Assembly (NCBI GenBank): GCA_036506155.1
Contig: DASXSF010000149.1
Location: 71,640-135,639, forward strand
Source: DASXRA01 sp036506155
GTDB lineage: Bacteria > Actinomycetota > Actinomycetes > Mycobacteriales > Jatrophihabitantaceae
Reading direction: 5' to 3'
DNA length: 64,000 bases
The translations under genes were made by a program, and so were the position numbers. The notes under the pieces are model-generated. The model searched no databases and was not told where the DNA came from. It worked only from the letters and a program-made list of their open reading frames with translations. Shown here one piece after another: positions 61,242 to 64,000 of the stretch. The first letter of the stretch is position 1, and each line of letters starts with the position of its first letter.

Positions 61242-62949
61242 GGATTACTCCTCGCTGCGCTGGAATCGGTAACCGGGGTGCTCCACGCCGCGGGATTGAG
61301 TCCAAGACAGTTGACGCTACGCCCAACCCATAGCATCGACAACGCATCCGAACCTGCCCTGACGATTGTGGGCGAACTTCAGCAGAGCGCATTCACTCCC
61401 TGACCGAACCTGCACACTGCTATCGAAACCGCGACGGCAACGCGCCCCCACTGTCCACTGTGGACAGTCCGACAAGATCCGTCGCCCTGCTTTGCGAAGT
61501 CGACCTGTCGGGGCGAAGCCGCCGGCAGGTGGGCTTGAACCGCGCACCCCGAGGTGCAGGAGGAGCGTTTCGGGTCTGGTCCGCCTGGCAGGGGCCGCGG
61601 CCCCCCGGACCACTGGCCGACCATCGGAGTCCGACCCTAGCGCTGCGCGCACGAGTAGTGCCCAGGTACTGGGGCGCTCAGCGGGGACCACACAGATGCG
61701 GGTCCAGGGGGGAGGGAGCCGGTCAAAGGGGTCCCCGCTGGCGGGGCTCAGAGCACGGCGCACGAACAGGACGGTCGTAAGGCCGGGCGCTGGGCAGGTC
61801 TTACTGTCCTCTTTCCCGAAGCATTTCGGGAGCTCGCGGTCGGACGAGTATTCCGACACGAGCTGCGATTACCGACAAACGGTGGACGTCGGCCCGGCCT
61901 GCGCCACCGAAAAGCGCGATGCGTGCGGCCACGGCCTGACACGGAGCTCGTCGCTGACTTTGCGGCCTGGGTGAGTCATTCACGGGATCGAGGCGCGCGG
62001 TCGGGTAACTGTCTGTGCAGATGTCGTCGGCGATGCCATACACGGTCGGAGGCGCCTCGGTCGCCTTGGGGACGGACAGCCCGTCCGATGTCGCCTGCAG
62101 GCCTGGCTAGAGCCATCGACGCAGTACACCCGCATGGTCGTGGCCGACCTGCCGCGGCCACGCCGGCACGATCTGGCTGGCTGGCCCTGGTGCGGCCAGT
62201 CGACCTAATACGCCTGCCACGATCGTCCTCGACATGGCTCCAGCGTCCGTCGCCTATCACGGCTGCGCGCAGCTTCGAGCGTCCCGGTTCACGGCGGAGC
62301 GGCCGCGGTCCGTTGGCGCTGCGGGGTCACGCGCATGCTCTGGACATCGCGCCAGCTTCCGCCCGATCAGTGGTACGGGGGGACAGCGGCGCCGAGGCCC
62401 CCCGCAGCAGTTACCCGACTGCGGCACCCAACGGCAGGGTCCGTGGATTTGCGCGCCCGGCGTGGTGGGTCGCCGTCGCGTGTCTTTGGTGGGATGCGAG
62501 CAGGCGGTCCCGCCTGCTGTCTTCATAGCCGGCGGGACCTGGTCGAGGTAGCAGTCCGGACTGATAGGTCGACCTGTGCTCGGTATGCCCGCCGGCGACT
62601 GCGGCGAAACAGCGTTGACGGCGCTCGCGGCGATGACCGGCCGACACTCGTACTTGCAGCGTGGGAAGGGTTGGCCGAATGACGCGTAGGACAGCAGCGT
62701 CCGTCGCAGTGATTTTGGTACTGGGAGGGGTATGGCCGTCTCCGATGAGCGGATGGGAGAAGAGGGTCACCGGCGCATCGGCAACTCGGACGACGTTTGC
62801 GATGTTGGCGGCGGACTCCCGCCATCGGGTACCACGCAGTGGGTGGCGAATCATTTCGGTAACAACGACGTGCAGATCCGGGCGATTACCGCACCGAGGG
62901 TCAGGTGATGCACTCGATGTATGTCGTATGCGACTCAAGAGAAGGTGGC
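61242..62949. other. Long gap without recognisable gene
   Basis: About 1.7 kb. All open frames on both strands are Arg/Ala/Pro/Ser-rich with no known motif. The + frame from 62679 begins with a signal-like MTRRTAASVAVILVLGGVW but degenerates. The stretch holds a 19-bp palindrome at 61450-61468. It looks like decayed accessory DNA. Confidence 0.5.
61450..61468. repeat. 19-bp palindrome ACTGTCCAC-T-GTGGACAGT
   Basis: Perfect around a central T. The 16-bp word GTCCACTGTGGACAGT inside it also occurs at 39969-39984 (in cysS) and, inverted, at 18367-18382 (in the methyltransferase gene). Here and in cysS one strand reads CTGTCCACA, one base from the DnaA box TTGTCCACA. Confidence 0.6.
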
Positions 62950-63033
62950 AGGTACACCCTGCCTCGTTGAGGCGCTTGGCGTACTGCTCGCCGTCGTCGC
63001 GCAGCGGTCGTATTCGCCGTGATGTGAGCGCTC
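62950..63033 (-). pseudogene. Alpha/beta-hydrolase (esterase/lipase) remnant
   Basis: Reads RPLRDDGEQYAKRLNEAG, the conserved C-terminal DPLRDEGExYAxxLxxAG segment of Abhydrolase_3 esterases. The preceding TAEYD part is in another frame (ITANT), showing small indels, and nothing else of the enzyme is left. Confidence 0.6.
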
Positions 63034-63360
63034 GACAACCCGGACAGGTCCGCACAGAATCGCGTTGAGCTAACAGCGGGAACGGCTAGGTAGACCGTGA
63101 TCCGCTGGGATTCGGGCTCATGCGCAGCGCAGGTATCGACTCTGATGTGTGCTTGCGATATGGTCCGCCTGCTGCTGATGCCGGGGGGTTCGGCAGCATC
63201 GGGGGGATGACATGACCGTTCGGTCTAGTCGTGCTGTGCTGCTTGGGGTCGGGCCGACCGTATCCGGTTCGGCGGTGGGCCCAATCGTCCAGGTTCTTTC
63301 GGTGGCGGCGTTCGCCCACAAACCGGGGCGCCACGTCATTTGCAGGCCGCGTCGCAGCGT

Positions 63361-63501
63361 ATGACCCCCGCGCAGCGTGTGACGCAGTCGATTGCCGCAT
63401 ACGCCAAGCGAATGCCACGGCCACTGGGTCTCGACAGCAGCGTCCGGTTGGTCGCGCTCGACGACGATGCGATTAGGACGTTGCCGGGAGAACCGGTTTG
63501 A
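63361..63501 (+). CDS. Possible 46-residue upstream ORF
   Basis: MTPAQRVTQSIAAYAKRMP... ending DDDAIRTLPGEPV, a balanced composition. Its stop is 2 bp before the ATG of the serine hydrolase at 63504, so it could be translationally coupled. No family is known and the start has no good binding site. Confidence 0.25.
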   Translation: MTPAQRVTQSIAAYAKRMPRPLGLDSSVRLVALDDDAIRTLPGEPV

Positions 63502-63503
63502 CA

Positions 63504-63887
63504 ATGGACGACCAGCTGAGCAAAACGACGAGCTGCCAATCCGGGCGACCCGTCCCCGAGACATTTCGGCTTGGCTCGCGCTGGCTGTCTCCGAGGGTAT
63601 CGCGACTGTCCTCGACTTCGACGGTGATCTTTGCTGCTGTCGTTGTCACCGCGTCCATCGCATTCGAACTGGTCGCGTCGGAGCCAGCCGGTGGCGTCAC
63701 TGTCACGACGGTCGATCGCACCGTGGGCGAGGCGGTCGCCTACGCGGAATCGACGGGTGTCAGCGCCGCAGTCGTCGTCCTCGACGACAAGACCGGCAAC
63801 CTCTACACGGCCGGCAACTACACCAGCAATTACGGGTCCGCGTCGGTGATGAAGCTTTTCGGGCTCTTCGGATCTGAGCGTGGGTGA
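63504..63887 (+). pseudogene. SxxK serine hydrolase (class A beta-lactamase-like), truncated by IS
   Basis: 127 residues from ATG 63504 with GGGAG about 15 bases upstream. A cytoplasmic Arg-rich start, a membrane helix (about 37-57), then VGEAVAYAESTG, VVVLDDKTGNLYTAGNYTS and ASVMKLF. SVMK fits the catalytic Ser-x-x-Lys of beta-lactamase/PBP-like hydrolases, where such a helix follows the 'GxLYxAGxxxxxxxSAS' strand. The frame then runs into GLFGSERG and a stop, exactly where the insertion-sequence end begins, so the SDN and KTG motifs are missing. Confidence 0.65.
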
Positions 63888-64000
63888 GGTGCTCGGCGTG
63901 GCGTAGCCAGGGAATGAGGGTCGGGGTCTTCAAGATCGGCAGCGACCAAGCAAGCCGAGCGAAGAAGACCCCGACATGGACGACTGTAGGTGCGGCGCGC
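63862..64000 (+). mobile_element. Left end of a putative ISL3-family insertion sequence
   Basis: From 63862 the sequence reads GGCTCTTCGGATCTGAGCG. GGCTCTTC is the usual terminal repeat start of ISL3-family elements (for example IS31831 of Corynebacterium). It interrupts the serine hydrolase frame. A strong hairpin (63920-63975) precedes an ATG at 63976 that could open a transposase (MDDCRCGA...), but the window ends there. The right end and any target duplication are outside. Confidence 0.5.
63920..63975. other. Stem-loop directly before the putative transposase start
   Basis: GTCGGGGTCTTC (63920-63931) pairs perfectly with GAAGACCCCGAC (63964-63975) across a 32-base loop; the ATG follows at once at 63976. 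Insertion sequences often hide the transposase ribosome binding site in such a stem when transcribed from outside. Confidence 0.55.

Noticed and set aside
61515..61600. tRNA-like text (GGCTTGAACCGCGC) on the minus strand
   Set aside because: The arms around the supposed T loop do not pair and no anticodon arm can be drawn.
62661..63068. A possible secreted protein starting MTRRTAASVAVILVLGG
   Set aside because: Only the first 20 residues look protein-like; the rest is antisense to the esterase remnant, and there is no ribosome binding site.

Overview
The window is high-GC DNA from an actinobacterium. The left 44 kb is a housekeeping chromosome segment whose gene order follows the Mycobacterium tuberculosis hpt-ftsH-fol-panC-coaX-lysS-lsr2-clpC and mutY-disA-radA-lpqE-carD-ispD-ispF-cysS-rlmB blocks. 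lsr2, carD, disA, ClpC, a RskA-like anti-sigma factor and an F420-type oxidoreductase all fit a non-mycobacterial actinobacterium. The order panC-nadB-nadC-coaX, with panD moved behind lsr2, differs from mycobacteria. No 16S gene is present, so no genus is named.

Layout, left part. 0-3 kb: hpt, then a TetR/MFS efflux pair sharing three CGAAAC/GTTTCG operators. 3-11 kb: ftsH and a tightly overlapping folate operon (folE-folP-folB-folK-DUF3180-proline-rich membrane protein-LCP ligase). 11-16.5 kb: DUF2520, panC, nadB, nadC, coaX, supplying pantothenate, NAD and CoA. 16.5-23 kb: M29 aminopeptidase, methyltransferase, LLM oxidoreductase, and an ABC-2 exporter with its own two-component system. 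23-31 kb: lysS, lsr2, panD, a four-gene ECF sigma/anti-sigma/lipoprotein/membrane-protein operon, and clpC. 31-41 kb: mutY, disA, radA, lpqE, carD, ispD, ispF, a PLP sulfur enzyme, cysS, rlmB. 41-44 kb: SDR/HxlR pair, an orphan sugar-ABC ATPase, GNAT and tRNA-Thr(TGT).

Right of the tRNA the character changes to accessory DNA. A 39-bp copy of the 3' half of tRNA-Thr recurs 1.8 kb downstream, as expected of an attachment-site scar. After it come a TetR/MFS pair, a tetR-yceI-SRPBCC operon led by a diverged copy of the 22-kb ABC ATPase, and two adjacent ANTAR regulators. Then follows a stress and membrane region (CsbD-like peptide, acyl desaturase, DUF5994, TetR, Hsp20, CspA, hemolysin III/TrhA). 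This region holds broken second copies of TetR, desaturase and hemolysin III, so it looks like two diverged stress modules that have each lost different parts. From about 61 kb there are long stretches with no convincing gene, a frameshifted esterase remnant, and a SxxK serine hydrolase cut off by what looks like the left end of an ISL3-type insertion sequence at the window edge.

Points worth a second look: reciprocal decay of the two stress modules and their shared GTGAAC/GTTCAC operators; the tRNA-Thr scar; a dispersed palindromic element (copies at 16.57 and 25.46 kb with the same CTATT loop); a 16-bp palindrome-containing word present three times; the orphan ATPase with LSCGQ in place of LSGGQ; and several small genes with convincing ribosome binding sites. 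I found no CRISPR array, and no wholly new system that I could defend from sequence alone.
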